NCBI GenBank assembly: GCA_947454705.1
Contig: CANGKZ010000044.1
Span: 1 to 39,533 of the forward strand
Source: Verrucomicrobiota bacterium
GTDB taxonomy: Bacteria > Verrucomicrobiota > Verrucomicrobiia > Limisphaerales > UBA9464
DNA length: 39,533 bases
Reading direction: 5' to 3'
Shown here: one piece after another, positions 32,430 through 39,533 of the stretch
Numbering within the stretch: the stretch's first letter is position 1
Layout of the letters: each line of letters starts with the position of its first letter
Made by a program: the position numbers and the translations under genes
Notes under the pieces: model-generated
The model's database searches: none
Told to the model about the DNA's origin: nothing
What the model saw: only the letters and a program-made list of their open reading frames with translations

Positions 32430-32974
32430 GGGGCGCTGGGATCGGTTTCCATCACGAAGAAGGTTTTCACGGCGCCGTCGGAATGAAGGTGGTTTTTCTC
32501 GCGTCCCTTGCCGCGGGTGGCGTGGAAGTTCCCTTTGTCGCTGAACAGGGTGACTCGGTTGTCGCGCACCGGCATGCCGAAGAGTTTCAATTGGTCTGCC
32601 GGTTGACCGTTGAGGAGGAAGTTCCAGAAGTAGCTGGATCCGGTGTCTTCAAACCAACGTTCGCGATCATTGGGGCACTGCAGGATTTTGGCATCGCCGA
32701 GGAAGCGCCCGAGCACTTCCTCGACCGAAGTACCGGCGGGAAGGGTGGCTCCGCGCGGACGGTTCTGCATCACGGGCATGAGATTCCGGTGGTCGTCGAG
32801 GTACAGACGCATGGAAATACCGATCTGACGCAGGTTCGAGAGGCAGGCCGTGGCACGGGCGGTGCCGGTGGCGCGCCCCAGGGTGGGCAGGAGGAGTCCG
32901 GCGAGGATTGCGAGGATGGCCACGACCACCAGCAGTTCAATCAGCGTGAAGGCGTGCCGGGAGAGCGCGTTCAT
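32426..32974 (-). CDS. Type IV pilin-like / type II secretion pseudopilin
   Basis: A 182-residue protein with a class III prepilin N-terminus: short leader MNALSRHA, then FTLIELLVVVAILAILAGLLLP with Glu five residues after the cleavage site (E13; Ala rather than Gly at -1). Then CLSNLRQIGISMRLYLDDH and a C-terminal HLHSDGAVKTFFV, the H-x-DG type ending of planctomycete/verrucomicrobial pseudopilins. It would be processed by a prepilin peptidase (not in this window) and sit in the inner membrane. Unusually it is locked by 4-nt overlaps to an anchored hypothetical gene before and to an ABC ATPase after it. Confidence 0.85.
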   Translation of the reverse strand: MNALSRHAFTLIELLVVVAILAILAGLLLPTLGRATGTARATACLSNLRQIGISMRLYLDDHRNLMPVMQNRPRGATLPAGTSVEEVLGRFLGDAKILQCPNDRERWFEDTGSSYFWNFLLNGQPADQLKLFGMPVRDNRVTLFSDKGNFHATRGKGREKNHLHSDGAVKTFFVMETDPSAP

Positions 32975-33630
32975 GGTCCGGGACGCATCATCGGGCGTCG
33001 ATTCTCCCGGAAGAGGCGTCCGCTCTCCATGTTGCGCTGCAATTCCTCCAGCAGGGGAGCCATCTCGGATTTCAACTGCGTGGACCCGTTGTCGTAAAAG
33101 GTCTTGAGACCGGATTGCACCACGCGTTCCTGCACGGCCTTGGGGATCTGGGGCATGGAGGCCTCTGGCGCGTCGCCCGATTCGCCTTCGGTTCCGCCGC
33201 CCGCTGCGGCCTGCTCGCGGGCTTCGCGGAGGCGTCGGACGGTGTCTTCCACGGCCTTGCGACGGCGTTCGGGTGGCATTTTTTCGAACGCGTTCATCAT
33301 CTCATTGAATCCGGAGGGCAGGGTGGATTCGAGAAAGACCGCCTTTTCCTCATCGGTCATGGCGGAAAACCACCGGCGCCAAGCCGGGTTCATGCGGGCG
33401 GTCCGGCGTTCCTCCAAGGTGAGGGAATTCCACAGCGCGGCGAGGCGTTTGAGGGCGTTTGCGCGGGCCTCTCCGGTGAGTTTTGAGAGGTCGGTGGCCT
33501 GAAGAAAGGCCTGAACGGTCTCCGGAGTGACCCGAAGTGCGCGAGAAATTGCGCGACCGGAAAACGCGACGAGCCAGGCGGCCGCAAGGGCCAAAACCGC
33601 AGCAAACAGGGCCTTGCGCTTCGGTGTCAT
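32971..33630 (-). CDS. Membrane-anchored helical protein, unknown function
   Basis: A 219-residue protein with one N-terminal hydrophobic helix (about 7-27), then a long, highly charged, probably helical periplasmic region with repeated Arg/Glu runs (LRREAREQAAAGGG..., MPPERRRKAVEDTVRRL) and a low-complexity Gly/Glu/Asp linker near 143-158. No family is recognised. First gene of the four-gene minus-strand operon; its stop overlaps the pseudopilin start by 4 nt. It starts 95 bp from the divergent rpmI gene. Confidence 0.6.
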   Translation of the reverse strand: MTPKRKALFAAVLALAAAWLVAFSGRAISRALRVTPETVQAFLQATDLSKLTGEARANALKRLAALWNSLTLEERRTARMNPAWRRWFSAMTDEEKAVFLESTLPSGFNEMMNAFEKMPPERRRKAVEDTVRRLREAREQAAAGGGTEGESGDAPEASMPQIPKAVQERVVQSGLKTFYDNGSTQLKSEMAPLLEELQRNMESGRLFRENRRPMMRPGP

Positions 33631-33686
33631 GGGGTGAAGCTATCGGCCTTCGGGGACGTCGTCATTACGGAAGACGCAAAAATCCC

Positions 33687-33714
33687 TTGCACCGAAGTCT
33701 CCCGTTCTTATGCT
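33687..33714 (+). promoter_or_regulatory. Candidate sigma-70-type promoter for rpmI-rplT
   Basis: TTGCAC (33687-33692), a 16-bp spacer, TATGCT (33709-33714). A start about 7 bp downstream would put transcription only about 5 nt before the rpmI ATG at 33726, implying a leaderless or nearly leaderless mRNA; no Shine-Dalgarno-like GGAG is seen before that ATG. Confidence 0.35.
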
Positions 33715-33725
33715 TCGCGCTCTTT

Positions 33726-33935
33726 ATGCGTCGTCCGAAGGGAATCAAAACGAAGAAATCGGTGGCCAAGCGGTTCAAAATTACCGCTGGTGGCAAGATC
33801 AAAGCCCGCCATTCCGGCATGCGTCACTTGCTGTCCGGCAAGAGCTCCAAGCGCCGTCGCCGTCTCGGCAAGGCCTTCATGCTCAGCAGCCGTGATGAGT
33901 ACAAGATCAAGGCGTGCTTGCCGTTCACTCGCTAA
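33726..33935 (+). CDS. rpmI: Ribosomal protein bL35
   Basis: A 69-residue basic protein of the large ribosomal subunit. KTKKSVAKRFKITAGGKIKARHSGMRH and LSGKSSKRRRRLGKAFMLSS give the L35 pattern (usual length about 65). It is followed by rplT, its normal partner. infC, usually upstream in this operon, is not present; a divergent hypothetical gene lies there instead. Start ATG 33726. Confidence 0.9.
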   Translation: MRRPKGIKTKKSVAKRFKITAGGKIKARHSGMRHLLSGKSSKRRRRLGKAFMLSSRDEYKIKACLPFTR

Positions 33936-33979
33936 GCCGCACCGGACCCGCACCTCAACCATTTTAACCACAATCCACC

Positions 33980-34363
33980 ATGCGCGTTACTAACGCAGTT
34001 GCTTCCCGCAGACGTCGCAAACGGATGCTTGAGCTGGCCAAGGGCTACCGCCTGAAGCGCAGCAAGCTTTACCGTTACGCCAGCGACGCCGTTGACCACG
34101 GTCTCCAATACGCCTACCGCGATCGTCGTCGCAAGAAGCGCGAATACCGCTATCTTTGGCAGATCCGCATCAATGCGGCTTCCCGCGCCTCCGGCATCAC
34201 CTACAGCCGCCTCATCGAGGGTCTGAAGGCCGCCCAGTGCATCATCGACCGCAAGGTCCTGGCTGACCTGGCCGCCACCGACATCGCCGCCTTCAACAAG
34301 CTCGTTGAAGTCGCCCAGTCGGCGCTCAAGGCCAAGGCTGCTGCAGCTCCGGCGAAGGCCTGA
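33980..34363 (+). CDS. rplT: Ribosomal protein bL20
   Basis: A 127-residue large-subunit protein. MRVTNAVASRRRRKRMLELAKGYR at the start, HGLQYAYRDRRRKKREYRYLWQIRINAASRASGITYSRLIEGLK in the centre. L20 binds 23S rRNA early in assembly and in other bacteria represses its own operon. A short alanine/lysine tail (AKAAAAPAKA) extends beyond the usual end. 44 bp after rpmI. Confidence 0.95.
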   Translation: MRVTNAVASRRRRKRMLELAKGYRLKRSKLYRYASDAVDHGLQYAYRDRRRKKREYRYLWQIRINAASRASGITYSRLIEGLKAAQCIIDRKVLADLAATDIAAFNKLVEVAQSALKAKAAAAPAKA

Positions 34364-34420
34364 GCAGGTTCTCCCGGGATGGATTCGTCCTTCCCGGCGG
34401 ACCGCGTAACACTCTCAGCG

Positions 34421-34450
34421 ACGGGCGGCCCCCACCGGCCGCCCGTTTTG
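34421..34450 (+). terminator. Rho-independent terminator after rplT
   Basis: ACGGGCGGCC (34421-34430) and GGCCGCCCGT (34437-34446) form a perfect 10-bp stem with a 6-nt loop, followed by TTTTG. It should end the rpmI-rplT transcript, or act as an attenuator for pheS 147 bp downstream. Confidence 0.75.
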
Positions 34451-34596
34451 CTTGGGTGGATCGATTTTGATGCGGTGTCGTTTTGTTTCGTTTCCTCCCG
34501 GATCGGATCTTTCCAACGGGACGATGCCGGAGCCCATCGCCTGATCGATCTTCCTTCTGCTCGCTTCCAAGTCGCTTCTCACTGATTCTTCCCCCC

Positions 34597-35601
34597 ATGT
34601 CCCTGCTGGAACAGATCGACTCCGTCAAACAGGCGGCGGTCGCAGAACTTCAGGCCGCCGGCGATTTGCCCGCGCTGGAACGTGCCAAGGGCGCGTTTCT
34701 CGGTGCGAGTGGACGCTTCACCGCGTTGATGAAGGAGCTGGGCTCCCTGACCAAGGAGGAGCGCCCCGCGGCCGGAAAGGCCATCAATGCCGCCAAGGGT
34801 GAGATCGAGGCCATTCTCGTGGGCCGACGCGAGGAGCTCGAGCTCAAGGCGGCGCTCCCGTCCGAGCCTGCCGATTTCACACTGCCCGGACGCCGCCGTC
34901 GTGTGGGACGCCTGCATCCGCTCACGCAGGTGACCGACGACATCGTCCGCGCCTTCCGCAAGCTCGGGTTTGCCGTCGCCGACGGACCCGAGATCGAGGA
35001 TGAGTACCACTGCTTCGATGCGCTGAACACGCCCGCCGACCATCCGGCCCGCGATGCACAGGATACCTTTTTTGTGCAGGGAGCCGGGCGTCCGCTGCTC
35101 CGCACCCACACCTCCTCGGTTCAGATCCGGGTGATGGAAAAGATGCCGCCGCCGATCCGCATCATCGTGCCCGGTCGTGTGTATCGCCGCGACAACGCCG
35201 ATGCCACGCACAATCCGACCTTCCACCAGATCGAGGGATTGTACGTGGACCGCAATGTCACCGTGGGCGATTTGAAGGGCACCGTGGAAGCGGTGTTCCA
35301 AGAACTCCTCGGCAGCGACGTGAAGCTGCGGTTCCGTCCGCACTATTTCAGCTACACCGAGCCCAGCCTCGAAATTGATTTCACCAATTCGCTGGTGAAG
35401 AAATTGGGCAAGGATTGGCTGGAAATCGCGGGCTGCGGAATGGTGCATCCGAAGGTGTTCGAGACCGTCGGATACGACCCTGAGGTCTGGAGCGGTTGGG
35501 CCTTCGGGTTCGGCATCGAGCGCATCGCCATGCTGCGCTACGGCATCACCGACATCCGCCTGTTCTACGAGAACGACACCCGCTTCCTGAAGCAGTTCTA
35601 A
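34597..35601 (+). CDS. pheS: Phenylalanyl-tRNA synthetase alpha subunit
   Basis: A 334-residue class II synthetase subunit that attaches Phe to tRNA-Phe together with PheT. N-terminal coiled coil (about 1-85), then the catalytic core. Motif 2 region GRVYRRDNADATHNPTFHQIEGLYV is at about 193-217, and motif 3 WAFGFGIERIAMLRYGI at about 302-318. Phe pocket block PEIEDEYHCFDALNTPADHPAR. ATG 34597 chosen to fit the family N-terminus; an in-frame TTG at 34483 is part of the leader. pheT is separated from it by an acyltransferase gene. Confidence 0.95.
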   Translation: MSLLEQIDSVKQAAVAELQAAGDLPALERAKGAFLGASGRFTALMKELGSLTKEERPAAGKAINAAKGEIEAILVGRREELELKAALPSEPADFTLPGRRRRVGRLHPLTQVTDDIVRAFRKLGFAVADGPEIEDEYHCFDALNTPADHPARDAQDTFFVQGAGRPLLRTHTSSVQIRVMEKMPPPIRIIVPGRVYRRDNADATHNPTFHQIEGLYVDRNVTVGDLKGTVEAVFQELLGSDVKLRFRPHYFSYTEPSLEIDFTNSLVKKLGKDWLEIAGCGMVHPKVFETVGYDPEVWSGWAFGFGIERIAMLRYGITDIRLFYENDTRFLKQF

Positions 35602-35641
35602 GCCTCGTTCCGAGTTGGCGCGAACCCTTGCGCTCCCTGCC

Positions 35642-36769
35642 GTGAGCACCCAGTCGATCTCCTCCAACCAGCCGGGCCCGCGCGTGGCCGGGTTGGATGC
35701 GATCCGATTCGTGGCCGCGGTGTGGGTGGTGTTGCACCACATCATCCCCATCCCTGAACCGATGATCGAGCGTCCGCTGGGAGTCTGGCTGAATCTCCTC
35801 TTCAACGGCCCCGCGGCGGTGATGGTGTTTTTCGTTCTCTCGGGGTTTGTGATTCATCATCCGTTCGTTCATCGGCCCTTGGGAAATCCCATTCCGTTCT
35901 GGGCGCAGCGGTGGATTCGCATTGGTCTTCCGGCGGGAATCATGACGCTGCTCACCTACCGTTTTCATTTCCTCGGAGTGTTCCCGCCGTGGGTTGGGTT
36001 CCGTCTTCAACCGCTCGGGAACGGCGCGGGATTCGATGACTTCTCGGGCCTGATGTGGAGCCTGGTTGCGGAGTCGATTTACTACGGGCTTTATCCGCTG
36101 CTTCGCGTGGCGGGGGCGCGCGTGGGGTGGGTTCGGCTGGCCACGTTCGCACTGCTTCCCGCGCTCGCGTTGCTGATGTGGCAGCCGCGCGCGCTGCTGT
36201 TCAATCACTTCACCCACTGGATGGCGTGGATCCTCGGCCTGCCCGCGTGGCTGGGCGGCTGCGCGCTCGCGGAGTCGATGGCGCGTCGGGCGGTCACGAC
36301 GTCGGAATCACGCGGATCCCACGCGGTGTTGGCCTGGCGCATCGCCGTGCTGGCCTATGGGTTGGTGGCCTCCATCCTCAAGGAACATCCGTGGCAGGGG
36401 CTGCCTCAAATTGGATACCCTTGGACGCTTCAACCGTTCGCCCTGCTGGTGGTGGGTTGGCTGCGGGCGGAGATTTTGAGTTTTCCCGCATCGGCCGGCG
36501 GACTCGCCCGGCTGCTCGAGCGCGGGGGCCGGTGGAGCTATTCGATTTACCTGGCCCACATGGCGGGTCTGTCGTTGTGGATCGCGCTCGCGGGCGGACG
36601 CGACCTCGCCACCGCACCGTGGCTTGGCGCGATTCTCCGGACCGTTTTGGTCCTGGCGGTCTGTTATCTGTTTTTCCTCGCGGTGGAATGGCCCGGTTGG
36701 CAGGTGGCCCGCTGGACCGGTCGCCGCCTCCGCGCCGCACTCACGCCGGCTGCCCTCAACCCTGCGTGA
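35642..36769 (+). CDS. Acyltransferase-3 family membrane acyltransferase
   Basis: A 375-residue membrane enzyme of the acyltransferase-3 (OafA/NodX) family, which moves acetyl or other acyl groups onto cell-surface sugars. GLDAIRFVAAVWVVLHH carries the family's first helix and catalytic His pair, VMVFFVLSGFVIHHPF the second block, then WAQRWIRI and about ten hydrophobic segments. The start is GTG 35642 (VSTQSISSNQ) just after pheS; TTG 35615 is less likely. It sits 40 bp after pheS and 45 bp before pheT, so it is carried on the synthetase transcript. Confidence 0.85.
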   Translation: MSTQSISSNQPGPRVAGLDAIRFVAAVWVVLHHIIPIPEPMIERPLGVWLNLLFNGPAAVMVFFVLSGFVIHHPFVHRPLGNPIPFWAQRWIRIGLPAGIMTLLTYRFHFLGVFPPWVGFRLQPLGNGAGFDDFSGLMWSLVAESIYYGLYPLLRVAGARVGWVRLATFALLPALALLMWQPRALLFNHFTHWMAWILGLPAWLGGCALAESMARRAVTTSESRGSHAVLAWRIAVLAYGLVASILKEHPWQGLPQIGYPWTLQPFALLVVGWLRAEILSFPASAGGLARLLERGGRWSYSIYLAHMAGLSLWIALAGGRDLATAPWLGAILRTVLVLAVCYLFFLAVEWPGWQVARWTGRRLRAALTPAALNPA

Positions 36770-36814
36770 TTCCCTGAACCCATTTTTGATACACGCGTTC
36801 CGTTTCCAACTGCC

Positions 36815-39250
36815 ATGAAAGTCACCCTGAACTGGCTCAAGCAATACGTTGATTTTGACTGGTCGCCCGAAGAACTCACCGAGCGACTTACGCTGCTCGG
36901 ACTCGAGGTCGAGGGCGTCACGCACCTGAAGGGCGACTTTGAGGGCGTGGTGGTCGCGCAGGTGATCACGCGCGACAAGCATCCGAACGCCGACAAGCTG
37001 TCGGTGTGCCGGGTGGCCGACGGCAAGGGCGAGCGCCAGATCGTTTGCGGTGCGCAGAACTTCCAGGCCGGCGACAAGGTGCCGTTGATCCTTCCCGGTG
37101 CCTCTCTGCCGCCCAAGCCGGGCGACAAGGAGCCGTTCACCATCAAGGTGGGCAAGATCCGCGGCGTGGAATCGCACGGCATGATGTGCTCGCCCACCGA
37201 GCTTGGTCTGCCGGATGTGGTGGACGGACTGCTGATCCTCCCGGCCGATGCGAAGGTGGGACAGCCGCTCGCCGAGCACCTGGGTCGCTCCGGAAGCGAC
37301 GTGGTGTATGATCTCGAAATCACGCCCAACCGGCCCGATCTCAACAGCCTGATCGGCATCGCCCGCGAAATCGCCGCACTGACCGGCAATCCGCTTCGGA
37401 TCCCCGGGAACACGCTCGAGTTTCCCTCCAGCGGCACGGCTCCCGTGGCGGTCCGTGTGGAAGCCGCCGATCTGTGCCCGCGCTACACCGCGCAGGTGTT
37501 GCGAGGCGTGAAGGTGGGACCGAGTCCCGACTGGCTCCGATCCGCGCTGGAGAAGGTGGGCCTTCGCAGCATCAACAACGTGGTCGATGTGTCGAACTAC
37601 GTGATGCTCGAAACCGGTCAACCGCTTCACACGTTTGATCTTCACCTCATCGCGAAGTCGGCTGCCGACGCCGGAGTGCCCACGCTGGTGATTCGTCGTG
37701 CGATCGAAGGGGAAGCGTTCACGACGCTCGACGGAAAAACGCACCAGCTTAAGTCGGACACCCTGCTGATTGCCGACACGGAGAAGGGGATCGCGCTGGC
37801 CGGCGTCATGGGCGGGCAGAACACCGAGATTCGCGACACCACGACCGATGTGTTGATTGAGTCGGCCTATTTCACGCCCACGCACGTGCGTCGCACGAGC
37901 AAGTCGCTCGGTCTGCGGACCGATGCGAGTTATCGCTACGAGCGCGGGGCGGATCCCGAGGCGTCGGCTGCGGCGGGACGCCGTTGCGCGGAACTCATTC
38001 TCGCGACCGCGGGCGGACGTGTGGATGGCCCTCTCGTGGATGTGCGTCCGGCGGCACTGGAAGTGAAGACCGTGACGTTGCGTCATGATCGTTCCTCCGC
38101 GCTGCTCGGCATCGAGATTCCAGTGGCCGACCAGACTGGAATGCTGGTGCGGCTCGGGCTCTCGGTGGATGCGGAAGGATCGAACGAAACCTCGACCCGC
38201 TTCCGCATTCCCTCATGGCGTGTGGATTTGAAGCGCGAGGCGGATCTGGTGGAGGAAGTGGCCCGGCTTTACGGCGTGGACCGCATTCCGTCCACGACGC
38301 CGCGTCGTGCGTCGGGCTCGCATCCGTTCGATGCCATGTACGACCAGCTCGCCGAGATTCGTCGGGTGGTGGCGGCGCTGGGACTCAACGAAGCCCAGGG
38401 GCAGACCTTGATCAGTGATGAATCGGCCCGCTGGATCACTCCGGAGCCGGTGCTGTTAGCGAATCCGTTAAGCAGCGACATGAATGCCCTGCGGCCTTCG
38501 CTGCTGCCGGGGCTCATTGATAGCTTGTCCAACAACCTCACCCGCCGAAATGGCGATGTGCAGCTCTTCGAAGTGGGCCGCGTGTTCACCAAGTCGGGCG
38601 ACACGGTGCGCGAAGGGTGGCGTCTGGCATTTGCGATGACCGGGGCGCGGAACCCGCAGTTCTGGTCGGGCGCGGATCGCGATGCGACCTGCGATCTGAG
38701 CGATCTCAAGGGCGTGGTGGAGGAAGTGATCGAATTCCTCGGACTGCGTGGCGTGGTGGTGACCCGCCGCACCGAAGTGACGCCGCTGTGGGTGGAATCG
38801 GCCACGCTCTCGCTCGGCGGCAAATTGCCGCTGGGTCAAATGGGCCAGATGCAGCCGGTGCTGGCCAAGAAGCGCGAGCTGCGCGACACGGTTCTGCTGG
38901 CGGAGCTGGATCTCGACGTGCTGCTGGCGCGTCGCAATTCGGCCAAATCGTTCAAGCCGCTGCCCCAGTTCCCGTCGGTCCGCCGCGACGTGGCGATGAT
39001 CGTACCAGAATCGGTCACCCACGATGCCGTCCTTGGTGTGGTGCGGCAGTTGAAGCCGGCGAATCTGGAGAGCATCGAGCCGTTCGATCTGTTCCGTGGG
39101 CGTCACGTGCCGGCGGGGCAGAAGAGTCTGGCCTATGCGTTGACCTACCGGGCCGCCGATCGGACCCTGCGTGAAGAGGATGTTTCGCCCGTTCACAGCA
39201 AGCTGGTGGCTGGGTTCCAACAGACTCTCGCCGCTGTGATGCGCGAGTGA
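36815..39250 (+). CDS. pheT: Phenylalanyl-tRNA synthetase beta subunit
   Basis: An 811-residue subunit. The N-terminal part MKVTLNWLKQYVDFDWSPEELTERLTLLGLEVEG is typical, the EMAP/OB-type tRNA-binding domain covers about 40-150 (VAQVITRDKHPNADKLSVCRVADG), the B3/B4 editing domain about 210-400 with B5 after it, and the ferredoxin-like anticodon-binding domain is at the C-terminus (about 715-811, PLPQFPSVRRDVAMIVPESV). All expected parts are present and the length is normal. It ends 150 bp before the IS110-type transposase. Confidence 0.95.
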   Translation: MKVTLNWLKQYVDFDWSPEELTERLTLLGLEVEGVTHLKGDFEGVVVAQVITRDKHPNADKLSVCRVADGKGERQIVCGAQNFQAGDKVPLILPGASLPPKPGDKEPFTIKVGKIRGVESHGMMCSPTELGLPDVVDGLLILPADAKVGQPLAEHLGRSGSDVVYDLEITPNRPDLNSLIGIAREIAALTGNPLRIPGNTLEFPSSGTAPVAVRVEAADLCPRYTAQVLRGVKVGPSPDWLRSALEKVGLRSINNVVDVSNYVMLETGQPLHTFDLHLIAKSAADAGVPTLVIRRAIEGEAFTTLDGKTHQLKSDTLLIADTEKGIALAGVMGGQNTEIRDTTTDVLIESAYFTPTHVRRTSKSLGLRTDASYRYERGADPEASAAAGRRCAELILATAGGRVDGPLVDVRPAALEVKTVTLRHDRSSALLGIEIPVADQTGMLVRLGLSVDAEGSNETSTRFRIPSWRVDLKREADLVEEVARLYGVDRIPSTTPRRASGSHPFDAMYDQLAEIRRVVAALGLNEAQGQTLISDESARWITPEPVLLANPLSSDMNALRPSLLPGLIDSLSNNLTRRNGDVQLFEVGRVFTKSGDTVREGWRLAFAMTGARNPQFWSGADRDATCDLSDLKGVVEEVIEFLGLRGVVVTRRTEVTPLWVESATLSLGGKLPLGQMGQMQPVLAKKRELRDTVLLAELDLDVLLARRNSAKSFKPLPQFPSVRRDVAMIVPESVTHDAVLGVVRQLKPANLESIEPFDLFRGRHVPAGQKSLAYALTYRAADRTLREEDVSPVHSKLVAGFQQTLAAVMRE

Positions 39251-39399
39251 GGTCATCCGGGAAGCGGCCGTTTGAACCGCCGATTCTAGTGGTTTTGACG
39301 GATCTGACGCTCTCAGGAATCGGATGGGCCGGGGAGGGAGCGAGTTGTTCCCTCGTGCCCGTATTCCTAAGTGCAGACGGCGATTATGGAGCAATGGTG
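39251..39399. other. Gap between pheT and transposase, probable IS right end
   Basis: Holds the non-coding end of the IS110-family element that begins beyond the window. The exact IS boundary cannot be set here; IS110-type elements lack long terminal inverted repeats. In IS1111-type members this end can encode the bridge RNA. Confidence 0.4.
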
Positions 39400-39533
39400 T
39401 TAGCCAACAAGGTGGAAGTTGGGATTTTTGAGGAGGCGGTTGAGGAGAATGAGAAGCTTGCGAAGGCAGGCTGTGAGAGCGACGAGGGGTTTTTTGCCGC
39501 GTGCCAAGAGTTGCTGGTAGTGAGCCTTGAGGA
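39400..39533 (-). CDS. IS110-family transposase, C-terminal part (cut by window edge)
   Basis: The last 43 residues, read on the minus strand to TAA at 39400-39402: LKAHYQQLLARGKKPLVALT then ACLRKLLILLNRLLKNPNF. This is the characteristic end of IS110/IS1111 (DEDD-type) transposases, where a YxxLxxRGKxxxVALxAxxRKLLxxLNxxLK helix follows the serine-containing domain. The rest, including the DEDD core and the SGC-type motif, lies outside the window. The element inserted just downstream of pheT. Confidence 0.8.
   Translation of the reverse strand, partial: LKAHYQQLLARGKKPLVALTACLRKLLILLNRLLKNPNFHLVG

Noticed and set aside
36308-38086. A 592-codon antisense frame across the acyltransferase and pheT
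   Set aside because: It is opposite two clearly conserved genes, has low-complexity Arg/His-rich composition and no recognisable domain.
1-39533. Search for CRISPR arrays, tRNA and rRNA genes
   Set aside because: Tandem repeats here have 7-12-bp periods without spacers, and no rRNA or complete tRNA fold was seen.

Overview
The window looks like chromosomal DNA from a GC-rich member of the Verrucomicrobiota, probably near the Pedosphaera/Limisphaera type. This is an inference from gene content: a secreted CotH/lamin-tail protein, a planctomycete/verrucomicrobial type pseudopilin, DUF5069, and many small membrane proteins. A second hint is the dense set of palindromic and 7-8-bp tandem repeats in nearly every long spacer. 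No database search was possible; family names come from recognisable motifs.

Layout. 1-4141: a repeat-rich leader and one 1301-residue exported CotH-type protein. 4.7-17.2 kb: about 20 small, mostly unrelated genes, all but one on the plus strand. They include a ketopantoate reductase-like enzyme, DUF6429, an orphan antitoxin with a toxin stub, DUF6869, three VOC/glyoxalase-fold proteins, a macro-domain protein, DUF5069, and many short membrane or zinc-ribbon proteins. 17.5-24.1 kb is metabolic: a PaaK-like CoA ligase with a multi-helix membrane protein, a YjhG/YagF-type xylonate dehydratase, an exported esterase, an HpxZ/AtzH-like protein and a Tat-exported intradiol dioxygenase. 24.5-28.8 kb is a MacB/Lol-like ABC exporter operon (ATPase, permease, permease, HlyD-type adaptor) with a palindromic repeat between the two permeases. 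29.0-30.4 kb is a C45-type Ntn hydrolase. 30.6-33.6 kb is a minus-strand operon joined by 4-nt overlaps: anchored hypothetical, pseudopilin, ABC ATPase, ABC-2 permease. 33.7-39.25 kb is the translation block rpmI-rplT-pheS-[acyltransferase]-pheT. The right edge holds the C-terminus of an IS110-family transposase running out of the window.

The strongest unexplained structure lies between the genes. At least three families of about 150-200 bp palindromic, protein-less elements recur: VR-A (192 bp, two full and two half copies), VR-B (152 bp, three copies plus decayed traces) and VR-C (about 150-200 bp, four copies). They sit beside perfect tandem heptamers or octamers (GATGCTG, TTTGGAC, TCGGAGA, AAATGAA, TTCAACNN, TTTCCTGC). 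VR-C and VR-B are joined into one composite that occurs twice in inverted orientation at 6971-7314 and 10854-11214, bounding a 3.5-kb block of small accessory genes. Most copies lie at gene 3' ends, so they could act as terminators or mRNA-end structures, as non-autonomous mobile elements, or as both. VR-A, VR-B and VR-C are names made up here.
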